From Myxococcales bacterium (lineage in GTDB: Bacteria > Myxococcota_A > Polyangia > Polyangiales > JADJMO01): a stretch of 64,000 nt of DNA. This document shows, in pieces, positions 47,037-57,344 of the stretch. The stretch spans positions 271,645-335,644 of the forward strand of contig JADJMO010000009.1 in assembly GCA_016709545.1 (NCBI GenBank). Direction: 5' to 3'. The notes below the pieces were generated by a model, which was given only the letters and a program-made list of their open reading frames with translations, ran no database searches and had not been told where the DNA came from. The first letter of the stretch is position 1. Each line of letters opens with the position of its first letter. Position numbers and translations under genes: made by a program.

Positions 47037-50000
47037 ATGACCGACTGCGCCCACGAAGACGACGTCGTCGCGTTCGTCGGGCGACCTCTCGCCCACGGAG
47101 GCCCGCGCGCTCGAGGTGCACCTCGACCGGTGCGTCACCTGTCGACGGCTCGCCTCGTCCCTCGCGCGCACGACGCCCGGCCTCACGACCCCCGTCGCGT
47201 TCCAGGCCGGAGACCTGCTCGGTCGCTACCGCCTCGTCGAGCGGATTGGCAGCGGCGGCATGGGCGACGTGTGGTCGGCGTCACCGGTCGAGGACCCGTC
47301 GGCGCGGGTCGCCCTCAAGCTCCTGCCCCGGCTCGATCCCGATGCGGTGATGCTCTTCAAGCGCGAGTTCCGCGCGGTGGCCGACCTCTCGCACCCGAAC
47401 CTCGTGGCGCTGTACCAGCTCGGCTCGGCGCCCTGTGGCGAGTCGGTCGTCTTCTTCATCGCGATGGAACTCGTCGACGGGGTGGGCTTCCTCGATCACG
47501 TCCGGGGAGACGAGCGTCGTCTGCGGTCGGCCCTCCGCCAGATCGCCGCCGGTCTGGCGACGCTGCACGCAGCTCGCCACGTCCACCGGGACATCAAGCC
47601 GTCCAACGTGCGCGTCGCGCACGACGGTCGGTTGGTCATCCTGGACTTCGGGCTGGTCGCGTCGCTCTCGACCGAGGAGCGACGCATCGCCGGGACCCCT
47701 GCCTACATGGCGCCCGAACTCCGCGCGGGTGGACCGCCGACGGCCGCCGCGGACTGCTACGCGCTCGGCGTCCTGTTGCACGAAGCGCTCGCCGGGACCC
47801 GGCCTCTGCGCACACCGACCACCCCGCAAGGGGCTCCCGACCTCGCCGCCCTGTGCCTCGCCCTGCTGGAGCCCGATCCCTCGGCGCGCGCCGATCTCGC
47901 GGCGATCGCCGCGGTCGTCGGCGGCGTGGTGGGTGCAGACGCGGCGGTGACCCCGTTCGTCGCGCGGGAGCTCGAGCTCGCCCAGCTCCGAGGCCTCGCG
48001 GCCGAAGTCGGCGCGGGAGCCACGCGCGTGGTCGAGATCACCGGTCCGCCCGGGGTCGGCAAGTCGACCCTCCTCCGGCGCGCCCTCGAGGAACTGCGAC
48101 GCGAGGCGCTCGTCCTCGAAGGGCGCTGCTACGACCGCGAGTCGGTGCCGCACAAGGCCATCGATCCGCTGGTCGACGAGCTGGTGCTGCACCTCGTGCA
48201 CCTCCCGCCCGACGAGCGAATCACACCCGTGGGCATCGAGGGGCTCGTCCGGATGTTCCCGGCGCTGGGGCGAGCGTTTCCTACCGCGATGCCGATTGGC
48301 CCGGCCCCCGACCCCTGGGCTTCGCGCCACGAAGCGATCGGAGCGCTGCGCGGGCTGCTCGCCGCGCTGGCTCGGCGCCGACCGCTCGTGCTCGCCGTGG
48401 ACGACTGGCAGTGGGGAGACGAGGACAGCGCGGCGCTCCTCGCGGAGCTGCTTCGCGGCTCGCTCCACTCGGTGCTGCTCGTCGTCGTGCACCGCGAGGG
48501 CGACGCGCTCTCCCGGCACGGGATCGCCACCATCCAGATCGACCTCGCGGCGCTGTCGATGGATGACTCCGCTGCGCTCGCGCGACGCATGCTGTCCGCG
48601 GCGAGCTCGGAAGAGGCCGCCTCGATCGCGCGCGAGTCCCGGGGCAATCCCCTGTTCATCGCGGAGCTGGCCCGCGGACGGGACCACGCCCCGAGGTCGC
48701 TCGACGAGGCCATCGCCACCCGCTCGGCAGCGCTGCCGGCCGCGGAGCGGCGTCTGCTCGCGGCGATTGCCGTGGCCGGTCGCCCCATCGATCGGAGCGT
48801 GGCGACCCACGCGGCGGGCGTCGGATGGGGCGAGGGGCCGCTCTCGCGGCTGCGCGCCGAGCGGTGGGTCGAGGCGCGACAGGGACGCCTCGAGGTGACC
48901 CACGATCGGGTCCGTGAGGCGATCTACGACACGCTTCCCGAAGGCCAGCGCGCCGAGCTGCACGGGCGCATCGGCCGCGCGCTCGAGGCCCGCGGCGAGC
49001 CCGAGTGCGAGCTCCTGCTCGAGCACTTCCGCTGCGCCGGCGATCTCTCGCGCGCACAGCGCTACGCAGAAGAGGCCGCGCGCGTGGCGATGACGGCGCT
49101 CGCGTTCGATCGCGCCGCTCGCCTCTACGCCGAGGCGGTGGCGATGTCGGCGCGCGGCCCGGACACGAAGCTCGGTCAGCTCCACGCGTTGCGCGCAGAG
49201 GCGCTCGGTGCGGCTGGCAGGGGGGTCGCCTCCGCCGAGGCTTTCGCCGCCGCGGCCCGCCACGCGTCCGCCGACGAGGCCATCGAACACGGGCGGCGAG
49301 CGGCGGAGCAGCTCCTGCGCTCGGGTCGCGTCGACGAGGGACTCGACGTGCTCGGCTCCGTCCTCGAGCAGATGGGCACCCCCCTGCTCTCTCGTCCCCG
49401 CGCGGCCGTGTGCTCCATCGCGGTGCGACGCGTGGAGCTCGCCGCCCGACGCGCGCTGCGGCGCCACTTCCACGCGCCCTCCGAGCCCGAGCTCGTCCGC
49501 GCGGTCGATCTCAGCTGGCGCGTCGCGTCCGCGCTCGGAACGGTCGACACGGTACGCGCCGCCGCGTTGCACACGCGGGCGCTGTCGCTGGCCGTCCGCG
49601 CTGGCGACCCCGCGCGTCTCAGCCGCTCTCTCGCCTCGGAAGCGGTGTTCGCAGCGACCGGCGGGCCCTCGAGCCAGGCGCGCGCCGAGCGCCTGCTCGC
49701 GCTCGCGGCACACAGCGCGCGAGGGGTCGACGAGTCCGCCGTCCACGGCATGCTCGAGGGCGCAGCCGGCCTGACCTGCTACCTCACGGGCCGGTTCCGC
49801 GCGTCGCTCTCGCGATGCGATGCCGCCGAGCGACTCTTCGCCGCGAGCGCCGACGGTTCGTGGGAGCGGCAGACGACGCGCCTCTACGCGCTCCTGTCGC
49901 TCTTCTACCTCGGCGAGCTCCCCGAACTGCGGCGTCGGGTGTCCGCGCAGCTCGCCGAGGCGATCGACCGCGGCGACCTCTACGCGTCGACCTCGATCCG

Positions 50001-50632
50001 GACGGCGCTCACCAACGTCGCCTGGCTCGCGGCCGGCGACGTCGACGAGGCCCGACGCGCGGTCGAGGAGGGCGAGGCCGTGTGGTCGCGCCGCGGGTTC
50101 CACCTCCAGCACCACTGGAGCCTCCTCTCTCGGGTGCAGATCGACCTCTATCAGGGGAATGGGGAGGCCGCCCTCGCGCGCGTCGCGGCGCGCTGGAGCG
50201 CGCTCTCGCGCTCGTTCCTCACGCGCATCCACGTGGTGGAGGTCGAGGCCTTGCACCTGCGCGCTCGGGCTCTCGTCGCGGCGGCCCATGGCGGCCAGGC
50301 GACGAGGCGCCTCGCCGACGCGGAGCGAGACGCCCGCACGCTCGAGCGCACGCGATCCGCCCACGCGCGAGGGCTCGCCGGCCTGATCCGCGCCGGGGTC
50401 GCCGCCCGACGCGGGCGGTTCGAGGAGGCGGCCAGCCTGCTCTCCGAAGCCTCGCGACGACTCCTCGCGTGCGACCTGCGACTCTTTCGCCTGGGCCGCC
50501 GAGCGGAGGCTCGCGGAGCTGTTCGGCGACGTGGCCCAGGTCCAGCGCGTCGACGCACGCTTCCATCCCGACGCCATCGCCGAACCGGCGCGGCTGGCCG
50601 CGATGCTGGCCCCCGGTTTCGACCGGGCGTGA
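47037..50632 (+). CDS. Zinc-finger/Ser-Thr-kinase/AAA-ATPase/TPR regulator, frameshifted twice
   Basis: About 1,198 residues. Residues 1-40 form a ZAS/zf-HC2-like anti-sigma zinc finger (ALEVHLDRCVTCRRLASSL). The kinase spans about 60-330 (GRYRLVERIGSGGMGDVW, HVHRDIKPSN, ILDFGLVASLS). A P-loop ATPase begins at GPPGVGKST near residue 338 with LVLAVDDWQWGDEDSA (Walker B), and a TPR-rich tail follows. The frame shifts at GGG 47079-47081 and at TTT 50485-50487; the repaired end is AWAAERRLAELFGDV to APGFDRA. Probably binds the divergent sigma factor and controls it by phosphorylation or ATP-driven conformational change (inference). Confidence 0.85.
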
Positions 50633-50635
50633 GAC

Positions 50636-51451
50636 TCAGAGCCCGAACACGCGCTGCGCGTTCCCGCCGAGGAACAGCGCCTGCGCCTCCGCGTCGAGCT
50701 CCAGGGTCGGCACCTCGGCGAGGCACGCGGCGGGGTCGATCATGGGGAAATTGCTCCCGAAGAGGACCTTCTTGCGGCCGTGGCCGCGCAGGTACTCGAC
50801 CAGCTCGCGCGGGTAGCGCTTGGGCTTGTACGCCGAGGTGTCGATGTGGACGTTCGGGTACTTGGTGGCGAGCGCGATCATCTCCACCGTCCACGGGTAG
50901 CCGATGTGCCCGCCGACGATCACGAGCTCGGGGAAGTCGAGCGCGACCTCGTCGAGGTAGGGGATCGGCCGCCCCGGCTCCGACGGCATCATCGGCCCGG
51001 TGTGCCCGACCTGCAGGCAGAACGGCACCCCGAGCTCGCAGCACTCGGCGTAGAGCGGGTAGTAGCGACGGTCGTTCGGCGGGAGGTTCCAGAGCCACGG
51101 CAGCATGCGCAGCGCCTTGAACCCGAGCGTCTTCACGCAGCGCCGCAGCTCGCGCACCGCGTCCATCGGCCGGTGCAGGTCGACCGACGCGGCGCCGAAG
51201 AGCCGGTCCGGGTGCGCGGCCACGAGGGCGGCGACCTGGTCGTTCTCGAGCATCGGACCGCGCGGGCCCCACCACGCCGAGACCAACCCCTTGTCGACCT
51301 TCGCGGCGTCGAGCGCGCTCAGCGTGAACTCGTCCGGGATGGTCTCCGGCAACATGCTCGGCTCGATCCCGCGCCAGCGGCTGAGCGAGGCGAACATGGG
51401 CTGCCGCAGGAACGCGCCCGTCGGGTGCTGCATCCAGGCGTCGACGATCAT
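50636..51451 (-). CDS. Amidohydrolase family protein (ACMSD-like)
   Basis: A 271-residue TIM-barrel hydrolase starting at ATG 51451: MIVDAWMQHPTGAFLRQPMF, ALRMLPWLWNLPPND, FCLQVGHTGP, VIVGGHIGYPW, KKVLFGSNFP. The DAWMQHP opening replaces the usual DAHxH metal site, as in a distinct ACMSD-like subgroup. GTG 51454 is an alternative start. Overlaps the cupin gene by one base and converges on the giant kinase, 3 bp from its end. Confidence 0.85.
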   Translation of the reverse strand: MIVDAWMQHPTGAFLRQPMFASLSRWRGIEPSMLPETIPDEFTLSALDAAKVDKGLVSAWWGPRGPMLENDQVAALVAAHPDRLFGAASVDLHRPMDAVRELRRCVKTLGFKALRMLPWLWNLPPNDRRYYPLYAECCELGVPFCLQVGHTGPMMPSEPGRPIPYLDEVALDFPELVIVGGHIGYPWTVEMIALATKYPNVHIDTSAYKPKRYPRELVEYLRGHGRKKVLFGSNFPMIDPAACLAEVPTLELDAEAQALFLGGNAQRVFGL

Positions 51452-51814
51452 CACGGATCCCGGTGCACGGTGTCGGGCGAGAACGCGGGCAGGCACACGG
51501 CGACGTACTCGGCGCCCCTCGTCTCCCGGCGTCGAGTAGCGCACCCACTCGCCGCCGCGCGTGATCACGGTCTGCCCCGCGCGCACGTCGAGCGCGCCGC
51601 CCTCGTACTCCACCCGCAGGGTGCCGCGGATCACCAGCGTGTACTCGTCGAACTCGGGGCGCTGGCCCGGCTCGACCCACCCTCCAGGCGATCGCATGTG
51701 GGCGATCGAGAGCGCCTCGGCGCCGGTGTTCACCCGGCCCACGTGCTCGTCGATGATCTTTGGTTTGTTGCCGGCGGCCTCGATGCGGGTGGGGTGTTCG
51801 ACGAGCGTGGGCAT
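51451..51814 (-). CDS. Cupin-domain protein, one frameshift
   Basis: About 120 residues with the cupin barrel: YTLVIRGTLRVEYEGGALDVRAGQTVITRGGEWVRYSTPG. One extra base in the C run (CCCC 51515-51518) breaks the frame before EYVAVCLPAFSPDTVHRDP. The stop overlaps the amidohydrolase start, so the two are coupled. Cupins of this type are often small isomerases or binding modules for the neighbouring hydrolase. Confidence 0.78.
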
Positions 51815-51829
51815 GGCGCGGAGTGTACG

Positions 51830-52456
51830 ATGTCCGGCATGCGCAGCGCACTCCTCTCGGCCTTCCTGTTCCTGGTCGCGTGTGGTGGACAGACCACGGC
51901 CGAGCCGACCGACGGCTCCACCGACGGGACCACGGACGCGGGCTCCGACGTCGCGGTCGACACCGGGACCGACACCGGCGTGGACTACTTCTCTTGCGTC
52001 GCGGCCGGCGACTGCGTCCTCGGCTTCAACACCTGCTGCGGGCCGTGCGGCATCCCGAAGCTCACCGACTACACCGCGGTCAACAAGGCCAAGGCCGAGG
52101 CGTGGGCGAAGAAGGCGTGCGCCACGCCGATCCCCTGCCCCGACTGCGTGGTCTGGGACGAGCGCTCGCTGATGGCGTTCTGCACGGCGGGCAAGTGCAC
52201 CGCGGTGGACGTCCGCACCGACCCGGTCTCCGAGTGCGCGACGGACGCGGACTGCGTGCTGCGCACGGCGGAGTGCTGCGAGTGCGGTGGCGACGTGGCG
52301 CACCCCATCGCCATCGCCAAGAAGAACCTCGCCGCCTACGCGGGCAAGGTCTGCCCGCCGGACACCGGCTGCACCGAGTGCGCCCCGGTGTATCCGAGCA
52401 CGTTCCGGCCGGCGTGCGACGCGACCAAGCACTGCGTCGCGCAAGCGGTGAAGTGA
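51830..52456 (+). CDS. Cys-rich lipoprotein with acidic linker
   Basis: A 208-residue predicted lipoprotein (lipobox LVAC). A Thr/Asp/Gly linker to about residue 50 precedes a Cys-rich domain with two similar halves (DCVLGFNTCCGPCG...KCTAVD and DCVLRTAECCECGG...HCVAQ), suggesting an internal duplication. Start ATG 51830 is used; another ATG at 51839 also works. Function unknown, related in style to other lipoproteins here. Confidence 0.75.
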   Translation: MSGMRSALLSAFLFLVACGGQTTAEPTDGSTDGTTDAGSDVAVDTGTDTGVDYFSCVAAGDCVLGFNTCCGPCGIPKLTDYTAVNKAKAEAWAKKACATPIPCPDCVVWDERSLMAFCTAGKCTAVDVRTDPVSECATDADCVLRTAECCECGGDVAHPIAIAKKNLAAYAGKVCPPDTGCTECAPVYPSTFRPACDATKHCVAQAVK

Positions 52457-52507
52457 CGCCCGACGGCCGGCTCGTCACGAAAGGGCCCCTCACGGCCACG
52501 CACGGAC

Positions 52508-52999
52508 ATGCAGCCCCCTCGCTTTCGCCTGTTCGTCGCGGCCCTCGCCCTCGGCTGTCGCCGAGACGAACCCCCGCCCTCTGGGAACGCCGTCGCGAGC
52601 GCTCCTGCCAGCGCCAGCGCGAGCACGCCGCCGTCGCCGCTGGCCCCCGCCTCTTCGGCCCTGGCCGTGGCGCCGAGCGCGCCGTCCGTCGCGCCCTCGG
52701 GCTCGTGCCGCTCGTTCGAAGGGACGAGCACGCCCTGCCCCGCGGGCTCCGTCTGCTTGCGCGGACCCGACGGGGCGAGCGTCTCGTGCGTGGCCTCGTC
52801 TCAGGCCTACTGGAACGTGCCCTGCGGCGTCGTGACCTGCGCGGGGACGAGCTGCGTGGATCCGAGTCGTTCGATCTGCGAGGCCAAGCGCCTCCAGGCG
52901 ATCAAGGGCCCGCTGCCCCCACCGGACCTCGCGCGGGGGGGGGGGGGGGGGCGCGCGCGGGGGGGGGGGGGGCGGGGGGGGGCGGGGGGGCCGGCGTGA
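52508..52999 (+). CDS. Lipoprotein, 3' end in a poly-G stretch
   Basis: From ATG 52508 the frame encodes a lipoprotein signal (lipobox ALGC), an Ala/Ser/Pro linker and a Cys-rich domain (CRSFEGTSTPCPAGSVCLRG, CGVVTCAGTSCVD). The last 25 codons fall in poly-G DNA and encode Gly/Arg; this is likely artefactual and the true end is unknown. Confidence 0.55.
   Translation: MQPPRFRLFVAALALGCRRDEPPPSGNAVASAPASASASTPPSPLAPASSALAVAPSAPSVAPSGSCRSFEGTSTPCPAGSVCLRGPDGASVSCVASSQAYWNVPCGVVTCAGTSCVDPSRSICEAKRLQAIKGPLPPPDLARGGGGGRARGGGGRGGAGGPA
52935..52990. repeat. Poly-G stretch: four near-pure G runs
   Basis: Runs of 17, 14, 9 and 7 G separated by single C or CGCGCGC. This is unlike the rest of the window. 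It could form a G-quadruplex, or reflect base-calling failure at a gap. Frameshift density rises to its right. Confidence 0.9.
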
Positions 53000-53002
53000 A
53001 CG

Positions 53003-53789
53003 TCAGGCGCGTGGGCCCGGCACGCCGAACCCGGGCCAGAGGACGCGGTCGCTCGCGATCTCGTGCTCGAACCAGCGATGGAACCCGTTGGCGAGTACCC
53101 ACTCGATGCGGTCGCCACGCCAGAAGATCTTCTTGCGCTCGTGGGCGTCGCCGGAGACGAACTCGGCGAGGAACCCCTTCACCCGCTCGAGATCGCGCGC
53201 GAACACGGGGTGCGCGCGCAGGCGCTTGAGCCACGCGTGGACGCGCGGGAAGCGGGCGACATCGTAGCCGACTCCGAAGGCCTTCGTGGCCGTCAGGTGG
53301 GGGAACAGCGCGACGTCGGCGATCGAGATCGCGTCGCCGGAGACGAACGCGCGGCCCTCGAGGTCGCGCTCGATCGCCGCGTAGACCGCGTCGAGGTCGC
53401 GCTGCGCAGCCGCGAGCATCCCCTCGGGCATGCGATCGTCGCGCTCGGCCCAGGTCCAGTACGAGAGGTTGATGAGGATCGGGTCGATCGCCGTGTCCGC
53501 GCAGCGCTCCCACGCGCGCGCGTGGACCCAGGCCGCCGTGTCGGCGGGATGGAGGGCGGGCGCCGGCGAGATGCGCTCGAGGTAGGCGACGATGTCGGCG
53601 GAGCCCACGACCACGAGGCCGTCGTGGACGATCGCGGGACCTCGACGCGCCCGTTGACTGCCGCAGGGGGGCTTCACGGTTGGCGAGCAGGAGGCCGTCG
53701 ATGGCGGTGTACGGCAGGCCCTCGAGCTCCAGCGCGAGCCACACCTTGCGCGCGAACGGACTGAACGCGTTGTCGTAGAAGGTGATCAT
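53003..53789 (-). CDS. Glutathione S-transferase-like protein, frameshifted
   Basis: About 260 residues: N-terminal thioredoxin-like fold MITFYDNAFSPFARKVWLALELEGLPY, a frame break near 53660 (two shifts restore VNGRVEVPAIVHDG), then SADIVAYLERI and the all-helical C-terminal domain (ISIADVALFPHLTATKAFG, the N-capping SxADxxL motif). Conjugates glutathione to electrophiles or has a related role. Converges with the poly-G lipoprotein. Confidence 0.8.
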
Positions 53790-53917
53790 CGCTGGACGAT
53801 AGGGCCGGTCGGCGCCTCCGGCGAGCCCGACGTGAGGGTCGAGCGTCCAGGGCTCCGATCGCGAAGACCCCGTGAAAACAAGCACCGAAGAAATCATCGT
53901 CGACGATGACTCCTCCC
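53790..53917. other. Short intergenic stretch upstream of the GST gene
   Basis: About 128 bp between the GST start and the sigma remnant; no gene, promoter box or repeat stands out beyond a mildly AT-richer patch at 53870-53900 (AAAACAAGCACCGAAGAAAT), which could serve as the GST promoter. Confidence 0.35.
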
Positions 53918-54200
53918 TTACGACCCCCGACCGGGCGGAGCACGGCACGCGAGGAACGCGCGGACGGCAGGATCCTCGGTGAGACCGAGCGCGCGCTCGA
54001 GGCAACGGCGCGTCCTCGGGATCGAGAATCCGCTCCGCCAGGCGGGCGCGGGTCACCCAGTACGGTTGGTAGCTCGCGACCTCGTCCCGATCGAGCACGT
54101 CCAGCGCAGCGTGCGCGGCGTCGTCGACGTCGCCTCCTCGAGCAGCGCGGCCGCGCGGCTCACCGCGACACCCACCGGGGTCGGCGACAAGTGACAGGGC
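53918..54200 (-). pseudogene. C-terminal remnant of an ECF-type sigma factor
   Basis: Frames on the minus strand encode LDVLDRDEVASYQPYWVTRARLAERILDPED and, after a shift, LERALGLTEDPAVRAFLACR. This is the characteristic end of DUF6596-type (SigJ-like) sigma factors, where the tail repeats helix-rich AL-DxDxVASYQPYW and ERALGLTEDPAVRAFL. The rest of the gene is not found; frame breaks and missing N-terminus make it a remnant. Confidence 0.6.
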
Positions 54201-54665
54201 GATCCGAAGGGCGACCACGACGCCTACGCTAAGTGCACCGCGGCCGCGGCAATGACGAGAAGGTCGCGAAGGCGTGTCAGACGCCCGCCACGCCCGCTGG
54301 GTCACACTGAACTGAATCGTGCGGCGCACGTCGGATCGAAGGGGCCCCTCCGCGCGCGAGGTGTCTCTCTGGCACCACAACAGACCGACCTTCGCCTCGG
54401 GGTCGAGCGGCGTAGAAGGCGTGCTCGCGCGGCATCAGGCCGAACGGCGAGACGAGCCCAATTCCGTGAATCGCGTGGACCACGGGTCGCGCTCAGAACG
54501 GACGCGCCGTCAGCTTCGCTCGGTCGTCGTCCTCGAGCGATCCCAGGAAGCCACCGGCACCGACGTAGGTTCATCGTGCCTCCTCGCGCGCTCATGCGCG
54601 ATGGCAGACTCGATCACGCCGCAATCCTCGGGCAGGGTACCGACCGGCGAGTAGATACCCCGGCG
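54201..54665. other. No confident gene; decayed sequence
   Basis: Both strands contain only short frames. A minus-strand stretch reading YVGAGGFLGSLEDDDRAKLT then VVHAIHGIGLVSPFGLMPREHAF looks protein-like but cannot be assembled into a gene. It may be part of one or more pseudogenes with unreliable bases. Confidence 0.4.
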
Positions 54666-54689
54666 AGCATGGCGCTCACGTCTTGGAGT

Positions 54690-54826
54690 TCACCACCGCG
54701 AGGATCGCGGCCTCGCGGGCGATCGCCTGCCGCTCGAACTCCACGGCTTCGGCCGTGATCAGCGGGGCTACCGAGCTCGGCCATCACGACGATGCAGGTA
54801 TCGCGCTCGCGCACCAGCGCGTCCAC
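54690..54826 (-). CDS. Small hypothetical protein, probably frameshifted
   Basis: From GTG 54826, five bases after the membrane-protein stop, the frame reads VDALVRERDTCIVVMAELG, shifts near 54772, and continues LITAEAVEFERQAIAREAAI LAVVNSKT before TGA. About 50 residues. It looks like the last gene of the operon or a small coupled partner. Family unknown. Confidence 0.4.
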
Positions 54827-54833
54827 GCAAGCG

Positions 54834-55872
54834 TCAACGCCCAGCGCGGTAGGTCACCAGCATCAACGCGATCGCGACGACGTCGAGGACGATCGTGGAC
54901 CACACCGCCCGGGGCCGGGCCAGGTCGGGCGCGTGTGCCACGGCCTTCGCATACGAGGTGGTGATGGCGGCACGAGGGAAGTAGGCGACGAGCAGCCCCG
55001 CGAACAAGACCTCCACCGTGAACATCGGCGGAAGGCCGAGCCGCGCGACCAAGTCGATCCCCGGAAAGCTCACCGCGCGTCGATCCAGCCCGCGGCGACG
55101 GCCGTCACGAGCCCCGTCCACACGAGCAGGATGATCTGCCCTCCCCACAACGCCCTGACCGCACCGTGGATCCGTCCGCTCGCCTCGACCCGCCGCAGAC
55201 GGCCGAACTCCTCGGCGAGCTCCGCCGGGAGATCGCTGAGATCCGCGGCGAGCCGACGCGAAGCGTGAGCGATGGCCAGCCCGAGCTCCACGAGCGTCCG
55301 GATCGTGTCCCACCCATCGACGCTGAGCTCCACCCGTCCCTCCTCCACCTCGACCCTCGGCCGGAGCTGGCGCAGCTTGGGCGAGACCGCCGCGTCGAGC
55401 ATCGTGTCCGCGACGAGCGTCGCGGGGGCCCCTTCGATCGCGTAGGTGGCGTCGAGCTCGAGTCGCCGATCTGTACGTCGAGCGCGCGGCCCGCGTCCAC
55501 GTCCTGCGATGTCGCGGCGTTCTCGAGCGTCAGGCGCATGCGGAGGAGTGGCGCCGCGCCCTCCACGCGCACGAGCGTCTGCTTGGGGTCGTCCTCGTCG
55601 CTCGGGACCAGCGTGACTTCGACGGCGAAGCCCTGGGCGACGAAGGAGAGCCCGTTCTCGCGCGTCTTCGCCGCTTCGAAAGAGACCGCGTCAACAAGCG
55701 CCGCCCTCACCCGGCGGGCCCTGACTTCATCGAAGCCGTAGGGCACGACGACGATCGCGAGCGCCACCAAGAGGATCGGCGCCGCGTCGCGCGCGTGGTT
55801 GCTGTATGCCGCGAACGCGAAGAACGCGAGGGGGAGGAACGCCGACGCCACGCGCCGCACGAGGAGCCGCAT
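54834..55872 (-). CDS. Membrane protein of unknown function, frameshifted twice
   Basis: About 345 residues: two N-terminal membrane segments (AFLPLAFFAFAAYSN, APILLVALAIVVVPYGF), a soluble beta-rich middle (VRVEGAAPLLRMRLTLENA), a helical region (LSDLPAELAEEFGRLRRVEA), and two C-terminal segments (IILLVWTGLVTAVAAG and TVEVLFAGLLVAYFP ... VLDVVAIALMLVTY). Breaks near 55465 and 55080 interrupt it. No known family. ATG 55872 is the apparent start. Confidence 0.6.
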
Positions 55873-55879
55873 GGGTCGA

Positions 55880-56640
55880 GTGAAGCCGAACAGGAGCGCA
55901 TTGCACAGGCTCCTTCACCGTGCGATTCAGGGGGCTCCGGGGGTCGAGTTGGTGCGACACGGCACGAACGATGGAGGACTGCGACGACGGCAACAAGGCG
56001 AGCGGGGACGGCGCTCGTCCGGATGTCAGAACGAGGTGAATCGAGGACGACACGTCGCCGGCCGACGCGGTCGCGTCGAGCGCGATGGCCGTCACGCGAG
56101 GAGGACGCGCGAAGCTTCTTCGTCGATGGAGGTGTTTCCTCGAGGACCTCAGCGCGCCCTCGGGCTCGCGCCGGGTCGGCGTCTCGGGCATGGTCGACGT
56201 CCCGCGCGTCCCGCTTCAACGGGCGCACCCAGCCGCAGCACGTGCTCGGCGAGGAGGATACCATCGGGGTGGTCTTGCGCGTCACCCGTGATCCCCGTCG
56301 ACGAGCTCCGGCTTCGCGACGTCGTAGCCGCGAAGCTGCCGGCGCCCTCGGTCAACAGCCGCACGACCGTGGCGCGAGCCCGTACTTCTGCAGGTCGCGC
56401 GCGGAAGAAGTCGCGCCCTTCACTGAGGGGGCCTTCGGCCTCAGGAGGACGTTGACGTTGCCGCCGAGGGCGAGAGCACGTCCAGTTGCGTGACGCCTGA
56501 AGTTCGCCGGCTCGACGGAGGATGCCGAGCGAAGCCCATCGAGCTGGCTCCGAGCGTGCGGTAGTGGCCCTACCACGCCGGCAGAGACCGTCTGGTGTCG
56601 AATTGTTGGAGGGCGAGCACGCCTGAAGAACCAACGGTGC
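55880..56640. other. No recognisable gene
   Basis: Numerous overlapping frames on both strands, none with family features, start signals or convincing amino-acid composition. The bases here may be unreliable, or this is degraded DNA at an island edge. A protein-like patch on minus strand near 56250-56400 (DAQDHPDGILLAEHVLRLG) was not extendable. Confidence 0.4.
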
Positions 56641-56689
56641 CTGGGCCTTGGGGAACTGGCCCAATGACTCGGGAGCTGCTGCAGCAGTA

Positions 56690-56950
56690 CTACGGCACTG
56701 CGATGCGCCTACAGTTCTGAAGGTTCGCATCATCAACATCGAGTATTGCCTCAATGCTTGGGGTGCCGTCAATTGTTCGTGGCACCAAGACGAGATAGCC
56801 GTGCCACCAACGCGCCTCTGCTCGCTGTTCGAGGAGTCGCTTGAGACAAGCTTGATCGATCGCTGCATCATACCCACACATTCTCTGAAGCAGGACTCGG
56901 CCACGTACCACGTGCAGACTAAAGAGTATGTCCGAATTCGCAAACTCCAA
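56690..56950 (-). CDS. Small unknown protein in low-GC patch
   Basis: Eighty-six codons (LFSLHVVRGRVLLQRMCGYD ... RWWHGYLVLVPRTIDG) with balanced composition, in DNA of clearly lower GC than the window average. A plus-strand frame overlaps. No ribosome site or family; listed as possible gene only. Confidence 0.3.
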   Translation of the reverse strand: MEFANSDILFSLHVVRGRVLLQRMCGYDAAIDQACLKRLLEQRAEARWWHGYLVLVPRTIDGTPSIEAILDVDDANLQNCRRIAVP

Positions 56951-57344
56951 ACTATTGCGAATGCAGCTTCTGAACTCACGCGCGCAACGTTTATATACTT
57001 CGTTGCACTGCTGTAGTCAGCCGCATTGGCGGCCCTTGAAGCGCGCGTCTGTGAATGAGCTGGGCGGATCCGGGGTGTGGCTCGTCTACTATTTGCCAGC
57101 GGTCAGTTCGTTTGTTGCATGCGCTCGCACAGAATGCAATGAGAGGCGCTGGCGAGGCGCTCACCCAAGCGAACAGTCTCTTTGCAGAAATACGCATCGT
57201 AGGAGCCCAATCCTCACCCAGGCCTGGCGCACCGGACGTCCAATCGTCCTCAGCGGACTTCGGCGTTCTAGCTTCATATCGCCCACACCCCCGATCTACT
57301 GCAACGTATCATCGCGAAATGGCAGTCACGACCTTGCCGAGTTC

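Noticed and set aside
53918..55872. Intact operon of a sigma factor with membrane protein
   Set aside because: Only the C-terminus of the sigma factor can be recognised and about 600 bp of unassignable sequence separates it from the membrane-protein gene.
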